Source of the DNA: Dicyema japonicum
Taxonomy: Eukaryota; Dicyemida; Rhombozoa; Dicyemidae
Direction: 5' to 3'
Assembly (NCBI GenBank): GCA_011109175.1
Contig: RDEW01000081.1
Span: 10,313 to 74,312 of the forward strand
Length of the DNA stretch: 64,000 nucleotides
Positions 33,500 to 44,774 of the stretch are shown here, in pieces. The notes beneath the pieces are model-generated. The model did no database searches, was not told where the DNA came from, and saw only the letters and a list, made by a program, of their open reading frames with translations. The translations under genes and the position numbers were made by a program. Each line of letters opens with the position of its first letter. The first letter of the stretch is position 1.

Positions 33500-33840
33500 A
33501 GTGTCAAGGCAGACAATTCCCAAGTCTCCGGAGGCGACTCGAACCCATAACTTTAGTCTACAGCTTTCTTCGTTTTTAGAGACTTCTTGTCTTAATTGTC
33601 CCTTAAGTCCTTCATTCATATGTGCATATGAAGAAGAGGGATGAGGGCTATGAGATGAAGCCATTTAGTATCTGACTTCCATCAAAGCAGACAATTTCCA
33701 AGTTTCCGGAGAAAACTCGAACCCATAGCGGTACTCTACTCGTTTCCTTAGTCCTTAACTACTTTTTGTATTGGCTCCTTTATTCACATAAACACGTGAG
33801 AAGAGAGAAAAAGGATATTTCCATCATGACGTGATGAACG
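33500..33840. repeat. Diverged tandem repeat, two units of about 180 bp
   Basis: GCAGACAATTCCCAAGTCTC (about 33,510) and GCAGACAATTTCCAAGTTTC (about 33,690) start two similar units. Both contain ACTCGAACCCATA, whose reverse complement looks like an RNA polymerase III B box (GGGTTCGAGT). A tRNA-derived SINE is possible, but no A box or tRNA fold was found. Confidence 0.5.
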
Positions 33841-34009
33841 CATTCAGTAAACCAGGGTGCGTCACCAGTTTTTAAGCTACCAAGGATCAAACTAATAAGA
33901 GATAAGGGAATCCTTAGTATAGAAGATTATCAATAAAGCACGTTTCGAAAAATCAATAATCAATTTTCTCGACTTTCATTTTTTGGAAAAAAAATCTACC
34001 ATATTTAAT

Positions 34010-34260
34010 GAATGAGTTCTCAGACAGGAAGTCCTTCATCCGTCTTATTTTTCTCATGGGAGTTTTATTTTATATAGACGGCATAGTAGTGCTTCTCGGA
34101 AACATTATCGATTTTTGATATATCAGACAAAAAAACATTCAGGTGACTTTTAAAATCTCTCACTCTGGTTATTTCAGAGTTTAGAAGAAAGAAACAGTCA
34201 TCAACAAATCTACCATGCGGGAATCCATATCGCTGGTTATTAGGAAATCCCCATTCATTT
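34010..34260 (-). mobile_element. RT-like fragment with FVDD motif
   Basis: The minus strand reads GFPHGRFVDDCFFLLNSEIT, then RVRDFKSHLNVFLSDISKID, and breaks soon after. FVDD followed by a helix and HLN is like the catalytic region of Penelope-type RTs (RYVDD ... F..HLN). The fragment is short, so the family is uncertain. Confidence 0.5.
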
Positions 34261-34639
34261 CAATAATATGGAACAGTCTATTATAAACTATTTATTACTA
34301 TGTGCTATTCGTCCAGAATTTTCTACTATAAAGTACCTTGAAGATTAACATACATAACACCATCAAAGGTTAGTTTGAGAAGAGGAAATTCCTTTGATTT
34401 CCATCTATTCCGTTCAAGGCAGTCCTCTCAAAGAATAAACATTTCTGAAATGTTTATTGAAAAAATTAAATTTAACAAAAACGGACAATGAAGAAAATTA
34501 TCATACTTTTAATTTCACTTTAATCGGCAGTCAAGAGAAGATAAAGCTAATTAAGTTTTAAATCGGCGCTATTAGACACTGTCAACCATTTACATAAAAC
34601 ATGTTATTCCTTGTGTAATTAAAGTCATTCTCATTATAT

Positions 34640-36296
34640 AACAACACGCCACACAAGGAAGAACATTCAATACCCACGATTGATCCCAAGAAACACGACC
34701 TCGCGGAAGTGTGCAAAGTTACGGACGTACTAACGAAACCTAATGCTCTTGACAACAGGGCTCTATTGATCACAGTGGATTCTACTATGAGTGCGATAAA
34801 AATTGCAAACGTTTTACGATACTATGACCAATACAGATCTTTGAGGATGAGCCACAGAGGACCGGGCTTCTTCCGGCTAGATTTTATGGACAACTCACAC
34901 ATGGCCACCTTCATGGAGACCATAAATGAGACCTATCCCTTTGGTCGTGACAACCACAACTTCAGGGCAATCTCAACCAAACCATCTGAGATTGTCCTAG
35001 GAACCTTCTATTCTGGGTGAAGAAAGACGACCTTTTGGATTACCTCCAGGAGATGGCTTCCTCAGCCACACAGGTCACGCGAATGTTCAGAGGATCGTAA
35101 GCCATGCCAATGGCGAAGATCTTGATTAACAGTAAACCAAAGGCCACATCATTAATACGCTGTGGCTTCTTCATCGGAACAAACAAGATCTCTTGTGAGT
35201 GGAAGAGAAGAGGACCGCCAATCTGCTACAACTGTCAGCAGGTCGGTCATTTTGCATACCAGTGCACGGGAAAGAAGTAATGTTTCCGTTGCGCGGGAGA
35301 ACATGACACCTCCAAATGCAATGCGGATACGGATGCTGAACCTAAGTGTATAAACTGCGGATCAACAAAACACGGTGCAAGATATGGAGGATGCCCTGTG
35401 CTCGTGGAGGCCAGGCGAAAGTTAAATCCTCCAACTAAAAATCCGGAAATGAAACCTATGAACGCCATAGACGACAAATTTGAAATACTAACACGAAAAA
35501 GAATTATTGGTCCAAGGACTAATAAGCTCTCTTCAGCTAATCTTCCACAGGAATCGGCTTGGCAAACCAACGAAAAAATACCAGGAAGAATCAAAAAAGG
35601 AACTAGAGGATATCATAACAAGACTGAAAGAAATAAGCAACGTACTAGGAGTGGATTTACGGGAAATGGTGGATCTGGCCACCAAAAAGAAATTTGAAAA
35701 GAAACCTAAAGATAGTGCTGGTGAACGCCCGATCCCTGAAGAAGAGGCGTGATGACCTAACACTACTCATGTCGTCCACCAAGATTGACATCCTGGTGGT
35801 CAATGAGACCAAAATAAAAAGGATCAACACAGCAACAATAAAAGGTTATAATTCAATAGAAATACCATGGGTCGAAAGCCCAGAGGCTGGTACTGGAACC
35901 ACATTGTTCTACAACGATGTTCTACATGTACGTGAGCCAAGAGTTACCTCGAACACACATTGTGAATTTGTTACTATTGAGATACGCTGTTGTAACCGTT
36001 GGATACATATTGGAGAAATGTACTCCAAGGACCTAAGAAAATGCTCCACAGAAATCAAAAATTTCTTCGCAGAGAACAACTTGTCTATCCTAGTGGGGGA
36101 TCTGAACGCCAAGAACTCTAAATATAGATGCATCAAAACATACAAAGATGGAATCAGGTTAAGAAGACTAAGTGACAAGGCAGGCTTCGAGGTAATAACC
36201 TCGGAAAGCCAAATCACTACTTGTACCACATCGGAAACATGCTTGGGGTCTTCCTGGTGTCACCACTACTATGCACTTATGTGGAGCAACCAATGA
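34640..36296 (+). mobile_element. Jockey-like family A retrotransposon, gag and endonuclease part
   Basis: Gag spans about 34,700-35,690. It contains ALLITVDSTMSAIKIANVLR and FFRLDFMDNSHMATFMETI, then a frameshift near 35,015, followed by CYNCQQVGHFAYQC, CFRCAGEHDTSKC and CINCGSTKHG zinc knuckles. The first and second knuckles are separated by a TAA. The endonuclease follows at 35,694-36,296: LVNARSLKKRRDDLTLLMSS, VVNETKIKR (catalytic Glu), WVESPEAGTGTTLFYND, LVGDLNAKNSKYRC. It stops near 36,296 where an antisense endonuclease fragment of another family begins. Confidence 0.85.
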
Positions 36297-37320
36297 TCAT
36301 GATAGATTTTGTTAAAGTGCAACTGCCCTTCCTCTCTGTTTGTTATTGAAGTTTTCAATCAAAATTTTTAATTTGTCTGAAATGTCTGCTTCCCAGAGTC
36401 CATACTCTTTTGCTTCTTGCCGTTTTTTTCTGATCTCCTTCTCCAAAGCATGTATGCCCATTTTCACAATTAAACTAGTGTGCTATCAAGGGACTTGAAG
36501 TTAGCCGGGTTGAAACCATATAAATAATATTCGATTAAGTCAACAAACTTTCTCCATTCGACATTTATGTAGTTAGTGAATAATATGGGCATTCTTTCAG
36601 AGGAAACTCTTCCTTTAAGCGGGATAAGTATTGTGTTGTGGTCACTTCTGATATTGTAGTGCATCATCCAATTGGTTAGTGTGGCAATGTTCTGGAAGCA
36701 AGTGTAAGGTTAGGAGAGGACGTCCTACCGTTAAGTCTAAAGAGTTTTTTATTGAATAGATGGTTGTTTAATATCATTAGATTATCCAGATTCGACTATA
36801 TTTAATCACCCCTGGTATCTTCTAACTGATTTTTGAACCACATTGGATTCTTTGCATTCAGGTCACCACATAATAACAGGTAATCAAAATTGTGGACATC
36901 TACCAGTGAGAATCTAAAATCTTAGTAACAGGAATAATGAGGGGGTATATACATATTTATAAGGGTGATGTTACTGACGATTGTTGAAAGTGGGATGGCG
37001 ATGTACTCAGTGGGAGAAGGAGATTATGTTTCTCAAGTGTTTGCTGAAAATCATTAGTAAGTCATATGTGACCCCCAGTATTTTGGTTGAATTTGTGGAG
37101 GGCATTGTCATTTCATTTAGGGTCATTGAAGGCGCCGAGTTAGTTAATCTTCTATTGGAAGTAAAGATCATGGAGCACGACTATTCAGGACTTGTGTGTA
37201 ATTGGTTCTTCGTAAGCCAACAGTTCAGGTTGTCCAGTAAATCTTATAAACGGGTACCCGCTGTGTGGATACACTCGCTTTGCTGTCAAGATTAAGTTGT
37301 CAGCATAAGCAAGAAACAAG
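36297..37320 (-). mobile_element. Endonuclease fragment of a different non-LTR family, antisense
   Basis: The minus strand reads LLLCGDLNAKNPMWFKNQLE at about 36,870-36,820 and then NIRSDHNTILIPLKGRVSS and NVEWRKFVDLIEYYLYGFNP (36,667-36,470). GDLNAK...W and SDHN are the conserved apurinic-type endonuclease motifs. It lies between two family A pieces, so it is either an insertion into one element or sits between two. No RT part is present. Confidence 0.75.
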
Positions 37321-37324
37321 GTAT

Positions 37325-40150
37325 CGTCTCAGGGAGTATTAAAAAAGAGCTAAAGGAAATAGTATCAAGACTGAAGGAACTAAGTAACATACTCGGAGTG
37401 GATTTACGCAATATGGTGGACCTGGCCATGGAGAGTCCGGGCCACCAACAAGAAAATTGAAAAGAAACTTGATAGTGCTGGTGAACGCCCGATCCCTAAA
37501 GAAGAGGCGTCATGACCTGGCACTACTACTATCGTCCACCAAGATTGACATCCTGGTGGTCAACGAGACCAAAGTGAAAAAGACCAACAACACAATGCTA
37601 GAGGGATACAATTCTATAGAAATTCCATGGGTCGAAGGTGCAGAAGCTGGTACTGGAACCACATTGTTCTACAGTGAAGTTCTACAGATACGTGAGCCAA
37701 AAATTATTATGAATACACACTGTGAATTTGTTTCCGTCGAGGTGAGATGCTGCGGCAGTTGGAATGTATTCAAAAGACCTTAGAAAGTGTTCCGCAGAAA
37801 TTGAAGAATTCTTCACAAGAAATGATATGTCTATTCTAGTGGGTGATCTAAATGCCAAAAACATTGAATATGGATGCCTCGGTACTAACGATGATGGAAT
37901 CAGACTGATGAAATTGAGTGATAAAACTGGATTTGAGATTTTGACATCGGAAAAACCGAATCATTACTCGCACTACGGGGGAGACATGCTTGGGGTGTTC
38001 CTGGTGTCACCATCACTCTACAATTATGTAGAAAAGCAGATGATCATGTGGGACATCGGAAGTGATCATATACCCCAAGAGATGTTATTGAACCTAGCTC
38101 CAGACTCCATGGACTCTGTGTTTACAGGTTACGACCTAACAAGAATAAACTGGGAACACTACAGAAGGTACATATCAAGAAACCTCAAACACTGGAAGAT
38201 TAAAGATTATTCCCGAAGTGATATCGACATCATAGACAATGAACTCTCTATCATGATGGAGACATATTTAATGCTTTACGCAAGAAGGAGATCCTCAAGT
38301 ACTAATCATGGAAAGAGCATCAGTCTTTCGAATTCCACATATCTTTGATCAATGAAAGGAATCGCCTGAGGACTAAACTCAGAAGATGTGTGGACTGGAT
38401 AGACCGGATTGCACTGACCGGACAATTGAAGATAACAAAAAACGCCATTGAAGAAGGAATAAGACTATCTCAAGAACAATGTTTGAGGGTAGAAGCAAGC
38501 AAACTAAACACCAAAGACCCCTCGTTCTGGAAGTTCTACAAAAAAATAACTAGCCAGAAAAGGAATGACATAAAAATCTCCTTGACCAAGCCAGAAGGTG
38601 GACTGTGTTCTATGGAAGAAGCCCCAGATATTTTTAAGAAACAACTGGACCGTATTCAGGGGATCAACCCGATGGAGCTTATTCCGAGGGAGACGTTAGA
38701 TTCTTCACGTGAAATTTTAACCTACTGTTTGGACGATCTTAAAAATACTGAAATGAAAATAACCACGGATGAAGTCATGGCTGCAATCATGAAATGCAAG
38801 GCTAACGTGCTGGACTTGACCATCTAAGCATGAGATTGTTCAAGGAAGCCCCAGAGGCTCTATTTCCGATACTGAAGAATTTATTCAATGCAAGCATTCA
38901 TCATGGTCATGTCCCAAAACGCTGGAAATCTTTCATTGTCAGAATGATACTGAAACCGGGAAAATCGAGGAGGGACCCTCTCAGCTATAGGCCGATAAGC
39001 TTCATCTGTTCGATCTCCAAGATTATCTAACGAATTATCTTCAGAAGGCTTAACGACCACATAGAAGAAAGTGGTTTCTTCCTCGCAGAACAATGGGGCT
39101 TCAGACCTGGAAAATCATGCACGGACTGTATCTACCAGATGCATTCAACGGTATTGAGAGGTCTGGAAGTCAAAAGACTAGTCAACCTGGTATGTTTGGA
39201 TCTGTCCAAGGCTTTTGATAGTGTGTGGCACGAAGCATTCCTATCAAGGCTAGCAGCTGCTCAGATCCAAAAGAAACTTCTCATATGGATAAAAGATTTC
39301 CTAACAAAACGGATTTCCCAAGTACGTGTTAAAGCACATATGTCGAAAAACATCATACTGAAGAGGGGAGTTCCTCAGGGTTCCGTCCTGAGCCCTCTGC
39401 TATTCAACATATTCCTATCAGATTTTCCAACTCCACCGGATATAACACAAAACTATTGATATACGCCGATGATATTCTGATCACAGATACATCTGGCAAA
39501 TCAACTCTTTCGGAGAAAAGGATCATGTCATTCATTAGACAAGTTCAGGACTGGTGCACAAAAAGAGGGATGAGATTGTCTACTGAGAAATCCAGCTCTC
39601 TACGAGTAAGTCGCCTAAGGAGGCATCAGAAGCAGCCTTACTCATTAGAGATTCCTAAAGTAAACTCAATGCGCTACCTCGGGATAGCAATCGATGGAAT
39701 GGTTCCTTCATGGAGGACATAAGACAAAGAAGGAAGAAGGCGCTTCAAGCACTCTTATGTACGAGAAAGTTGTTTGTAAGCCTGGAAACCTTCTTGTTCA
39801 TCTTCATGAGGATCATCCTACCGGAACTGCTATATGGATGCGTAGCATGGTTTTTCTCTTGCCAAAGAGAAAGAAGAATGTTTCTCATGGAAAAAACCAG
39901 AAGGTCGGCAATAAAGTTTGCTTTAGGAAAAGGCTCTGGGATGCTCTCAGTACTGAAGAAGACATGATTCTAACTCCTGTTAAAAACATCGTAGAGAAAA
40001 GAATCAATGCGATCCGACGATAGAAGATAACTAAATGGAGTGTGGATACATCAGAAGTGTCCAGGCCGCATAGTCGGACACGTTTAAATATCCTAAAAAT
40101 AACTCCTTACTTACTTTGGAATAAATCTGGTTTGGTTTGGTCTCTTCTTG
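37325..40150 (+). mobile_element. Jockey-like family A retrotransposon, endonuclease plus RT (most complete RT copy)
   Basis: It starts with the gag carboxy end (LKEIVSRLKELSNILGVDLR, 37,340). The endonuclease covers 37,457-38,150, with VVNETKVKKTN, LVGDLNAKNIEYGC and WDIGSDHIPQEM. A 14-bp deletion relative to sibling copies (between CCGSW and MYSKD) breaks the frame near 37,760. RT spans 38,345-40,030: LSYRPISFICSISK, SKAFDSVWHEAFL (39,205), KRGVPQGSVLSPLLF (39,362) and IYADDILITDTSGKST (39,459). A frameshift near 39,450 separates motif B from the intact YADD, and another follows near 39,715. The element ends around 40,080-40,150. Confidence 0.9.
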
Positions 40151-41759
40151 GCTTTTGGCTAAAATCAAAGTGTATGAAAAATTCCCCGAGGTAAAAAGAG
40201 TAATTTAACCTTTTTGATGCAATTCTGGCACTATGCGCTTTCTAAGCAGGTAAATCACATGTCATGATTATAATAACGTAATGAAATGAAGGAACTGAAG
40301 AAAATTCAAGAAACTCTTGACCAAGTAACCAGGATGATCATATGCAAAGATCATAGTAACCACTAATTATAAAACTTCATGAAACTCTTGGGACCGGGAT
40401 AGTCTATTAGAGAAAAACTAACCATAAAGTCATTGATAAATGTAGGATGTGATTTTTCAACTGAGGAGACGAAATCATCTCGTAAAATGAATTATTCCAT
40501 ATCACCAGTTTGGTTAAAAAATTAAGAGTTTGAGCTGATGTAGCTCTATAGAACTAAATATCTTGATATTCCTGTGACGGACGTAATCCATTTTTCAATC
40601 TGACTGTGGTCAAATGACTGACTCGGAGACATCGATACATCATGTCCACGAAATAAAAACACCCCACATCAATATTATGGAATTCATATCCTATTAAGCT
40701 TATATTTGGACAAATATTACGGTTAACTCATTATTCATTTTCTGTTCATACAACTTGTTGAGAATAATTGGGGATATATTGGATTTACATTATTACCAGG
40801 TTTATTTGCTTCTTTTTCATAACAATTTTTCATATATCTGAAATATATTAGCAGTTCCGACCATGATCAGGGATGACAAGTGTTCATTGTCAACTTTGTT
40901 CTCTGAGAATATTTTGTTGATTTCGTAAAGGAAAACAACTGTTGTAAGTGGAACCGTACATTGCATAATCATCGTTTAAAACTTTTTGAAGTTTGTAAAA
41001 ATTTCAGGAAACTATGAGTAGAAATCAGGTATCCTCACTTATAGGTATTTTGCTATGAGTACAGAATTAGAATGTATTTCTAATAGTTTCATCACAAGTT
41101 TTCATCTTGAAAACATTAGCATTCAAATGATGAGAAATTACTAAACATGAAACTCTGTTGACAATAATCATATTTAACAAATATTTTATGCAGTTAGGAA
41201 AATGAACAAATTTTTCAATTGCGACTTTTATAACCTTAGTTTTGTAATGAAACATATTAAACCAGAGACCACGGTTACACAAGCTAACTAATCACGTGAT
41301 TCCAGCACACTCTTGCAGAGACCTCAACTTGATGCTCCTCCTTCGACACCACACAAGCACGTATCGGCTGTACAATCGATGTTCGTAATTTACCGGCCAC
41401 GTTCCTCTTTGTTAAGTATTAAACACACTAAATATTAACTACACAGTTAATTGATTAAACATTGTATACATCTTATACCTGCGTTAATTGTATTTACCAC
41501 TTCTTGGGAAAGGATTACGTTTAATCGTTTTATGAAAGATTGATATTTTGTATAATCTCAACAAAAAATGCTAACATTATTCAACCCAAGTCTTAGAGAA
41601 AGGATTTGTCTACAATTAAAGAATTTTTATGTGCTACTTTACATTAAACCACAATATTAGTATAAATGTCGCATAATGATTATGTAAAAAGACATAGTTG
41701 TGAAACTATTACTTTTGCAACGAGTTTGTAATAAAGTGAAAGTTTATAACAAATCAAAT
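40151..41759. other. No gene recognised
   Basis: AT-rich sequence with only short frames. A 71-codon minus-strand frame at 41,282-41,067 is not recognisable. This is the intergenic region downstream of PRC1. Confidence 0.5.
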
Positions 41760-43146
41760 CTAACATTTATTTCCCTTGTTAGTATTACTAACCGACAATG
41801 GAGTCTAAATAACATAAAAAATACAGAATGGGTATATTTTGACTGTTCTCCTCTACTCTTTTTCACACTATCCTTACCAGATACCTTACTATCACTGATT
41901 CTTTGCTTCTCTTCAGTCACAAGTTCTTTGAAAGCCCCTTTTTGTTCTTCAATCAATTCACTCAGTTCCTCATCATCAATAACAAATCCTAATATTTTTG
42001 CATCCAGCTTTCCACACTCATTGTTAAACCTCTGTAAATCCGCAGCATCCTTCAACAGAAAACCCCCTCTGTTTCTGAGTCGGTCAGGGTCACTCGATTT
42101 AGCTCCAATCGTCATTATAGATGACATACACTCCTTCCACTTGTTAATATTACTCGTAAAAACTGATATTCTTTCCTTCATTCTTCTCACATGACTGAGT
42201 TTGTCTATAATATCTCTGACACTGTCGTCCATAGTCATAACAGGGACCTGTTTATTCCCAAAATACATCAATTTCATTTCAGTATCAAGACACTCCAATA
42301 GAGAGCTCTTTTTTTCATTGAGAATAAACTTAAGTTCTGACACCTTGTTAGTCCATTCTGTAATCAAATCCAAAGATATAGAGTCCACAGCTCTCGGGAA
42401 GCACACGTGCACACCAATAAGTGACAAATTATTCGAAAGGCTCTCACCAGTTGACACCAAAGACTGCATAAGAGTTTCTCTCCTGTAGAGTTCCTTCTTT
42501 AATTCTTCAATGTAGCGTCTACATTCCAGTAGAAAGTCTTCAGAAAGTACGTCCGTATGAGAACAGAATATCTCAGAAGCAGGAACATCAGATAGTCGTC
42601 CAAGAATGTCAGTAATCTCAGAGTAATACATGTTGTATTTGTCAGAGTTCAATTTTACTTGAGTCTCTTGAATATCAACCAGTTGCTGAGCCATTTCCAA
42701 AGACTCCAACAAGGGAACTACGCTTTCGTCAAACTTAATCATTTCCTCCTCGAGCAAAAGAGAATACTTTCTGTTCAAATCATAAAGTTTATTCTTCTCT
42801 GACATTCGTTTTTCTTTTTCGGAAACCATTTTTTCATAATATTTGGTTATTTTCTCACATTTTTGAATGAGGTTTAGCCTGGATCAACCTCTTTGCATTC
42901 AAACCCAAGTTCCTTTGCGAGAAAATCGGCTTCTTCCTTCTTGCTGCAAATTTCCTTATCTAGTGATATTTTTGATAGTTCCTCATCTTCAAGTACTATG
43001 AATATCCTGTTTTTTATGTTATCAAAAAATTTGCTCTGTCTTTCAAGGCGATAGTCATTTGAAAGCCCAACTTCATCCCATATAGCATCAAATTTACTAA
43101 AAGCCATTGGAAGATTCAAAAGCTCAGAAACATTAACGTCCCACAT
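41760..43146 (-). CDS. PRC1: PRC1/Ase1/MAP65-family antiparallel microtubule bundler
   Basis: PRC1 cross-links antiparallel microtubules in the spindle midzone and is needed for cytokinesis. Exons on the minus strand: 43146-42889, 42853-41825 and 41804-41760, about 443 residues. The amino end FDAIWDEVGLSNDYRLERQS matches the PRC1 start (LREIWE-IG---D-RL-R). A long predominantly coiled-coil rod follows. KSSDPDRLRNRGGFLLKDA (about residues 335-350) is the most conserved microtubule-binding block of the family. The first intron is about 35 nt (GTTGATCC ... GTGAG). The last is 20 nt (GTATTTTT ... TTTAG); splicing it replaces a hydrophobic read-through tail with a polar one (TPLSVSNTNKGNKC). No stops interrupt the exons, so this looks like a working gene. 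The upstream TTG-started extension was rejected in favour of the first ATG. Confidence 0.85.
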
Positions 43147-44774
43147 TGAGATAGAAACGAATTCCGCCAAAGTATTTTAAATTTATATATATTTTTAATA
43201 TTATACTTTATTAATTTTATTAACACTTTTTGAAAGTTTACGTATTTTACGGAAAAAATTCAAATGTTGACACTCTGAACCCATGGACAAAAGATCTTGG
43301 AGACAATGCTGTATTCCTCACCACCATCTACATACGATTTATCTGACCAGTATTGACCCTTGCTAGTGCAACGTGGTCAAGGGTTATTTCCCGTTTTGAT
43401 GAATAAACTGACCAAAATTTAGAAAACAGATAACAGAATCATCAGTCCTAATTTCAACTGATTCAATAATGCACTTGCCTAAATATATTATGTAACACTG
43501 TATTTCCCCAGCTAGACACAAAACAACATTTGTTGGAATCAGAAAAGATTCAAATGAAAACCGCAATATTCAATCAATTACATTTTATGCAAAATCCACA
43601 TGCGGATTCGCGATTTAAGGTTCGCATTCCAGCCGATCTTTTTTGAGACGTCTGACGTACTTGGCCCGAACACGTCTAAGTTTTTCAGTTTAATCGCTCT
43701 GTTTGCAGGACTGCTAAAGGGAGAGTCTAGAAAGACACGATGGCACTTCTAGAACTGAAAAAGATTGAACCGATTAAGAAGCTGGCAAAAAGCAACCAAA
43801 TATTACTCCCAGAATCTTCCAGAAATTATTAAAACTGTCTCTGAATTTGAAGGAGATGGAGTTTTTTCAATAATGTTTCGATTTTAATTATTTTTGGCAA
43901 AAAAATCAGTTACTCATTCAAATGAAAAATTTTATGCAGATCTGAACAAAATATAATTTTCATCAGATCAGAGCAATATAAAAAAATTATATTTCAAAAA
44001 ACCTTTCAGAAATCTGGGATACTAAGTATTCTTGATTTCTCTTTTTTTAAATTTTTTCGCCAGAAATTTACTCATACCTTCAAAATGCAATAATTGATTT
44101 CGTTAATTTTTTATAATGCAATTCGTACAGTTAAAAAAAATTTCATGCAAATTTTTTTTAAAAATTCCAATTTTCTTGTTTCCCTAATATTTTTTTTAAT
44201 TAGATTAAAATACATTTTCTCTATGACGGGAAAAGAATCACAACCAATTTTTAAAGAACATGGTATTTAATTTTCCTAAGATACGCCTGTCTTTCATGAA
44301 ACATTTGATTAAGATTCTGTATGGTAAAGATCACAGTTATTATTAGAGGCCTAGGAAGAAATCCCATTCATATCAACAGTGAACGATACAGGATAATATA
44401 AAATAGTTACAACAATATCGAGGTCATCAACGCAGTCGTCCATATCCTTTTTGAGGCAAATTTAATAAGTCTGATTTTCTTATGTAATTCCTCCCTTTCT
44501 TCACTCTCTGTTGAAGCGCTTAATCCATTTTAACGTATATCGATGACTATTGTCAGATGAACAGTATGGCTATCCAATCTCCCTAACTTTTAATTTCTTA
44601 TAATTAATGGTTTATTAATCACTTTCCACAGTATTAACTGTAGAGAAAAGATTTTTACTATTGATAAAATTATTATGTAAAGACAAATTTTTTAATCTGA
44701 AAACGTTTTGAATTACACAATTCTAAATTTTAATAGTCTTTGATAAGCTTTTTCATATTATTATTTATTTAAGC
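43147..44774. other. Intergenic region with two unassigned coding-like segments
   Basis: On the minus strand 43,566-43,384 reads SFLIPTNVVLCLAGEIQCYI and ESVEIRTDDSVICFLNFGQF, which looks like protein but is unassigned. On the plus strand near 43,780-43,880 KATKYYSQNLPEIIKTVSEF is followed by EGDGVFSIMFRF. It resembles the segment at 19,310-19,370 and may be a fragment of the same gene or element. From 43,890 to 44,770 the sequence is A/T-rich with nothing recognised. Confidence 0.4.

Noticed and set aside
41744-41824. Hydrophobic carboxy tail of PRC1 (FFMLFRLHCRLVIL)
   Set aside because: It is explained by read-through of a 20-nt GT-TTTAG intron; the spliced tail is polar like those of other PRC1 proteins.
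43147-43170. TTG-initiated extension of PRC1
   Set aside because: The first ATG at 43,146 is in frame and sufficient; there is no reason to expect a non-ATG start in an animal nuclear gene.
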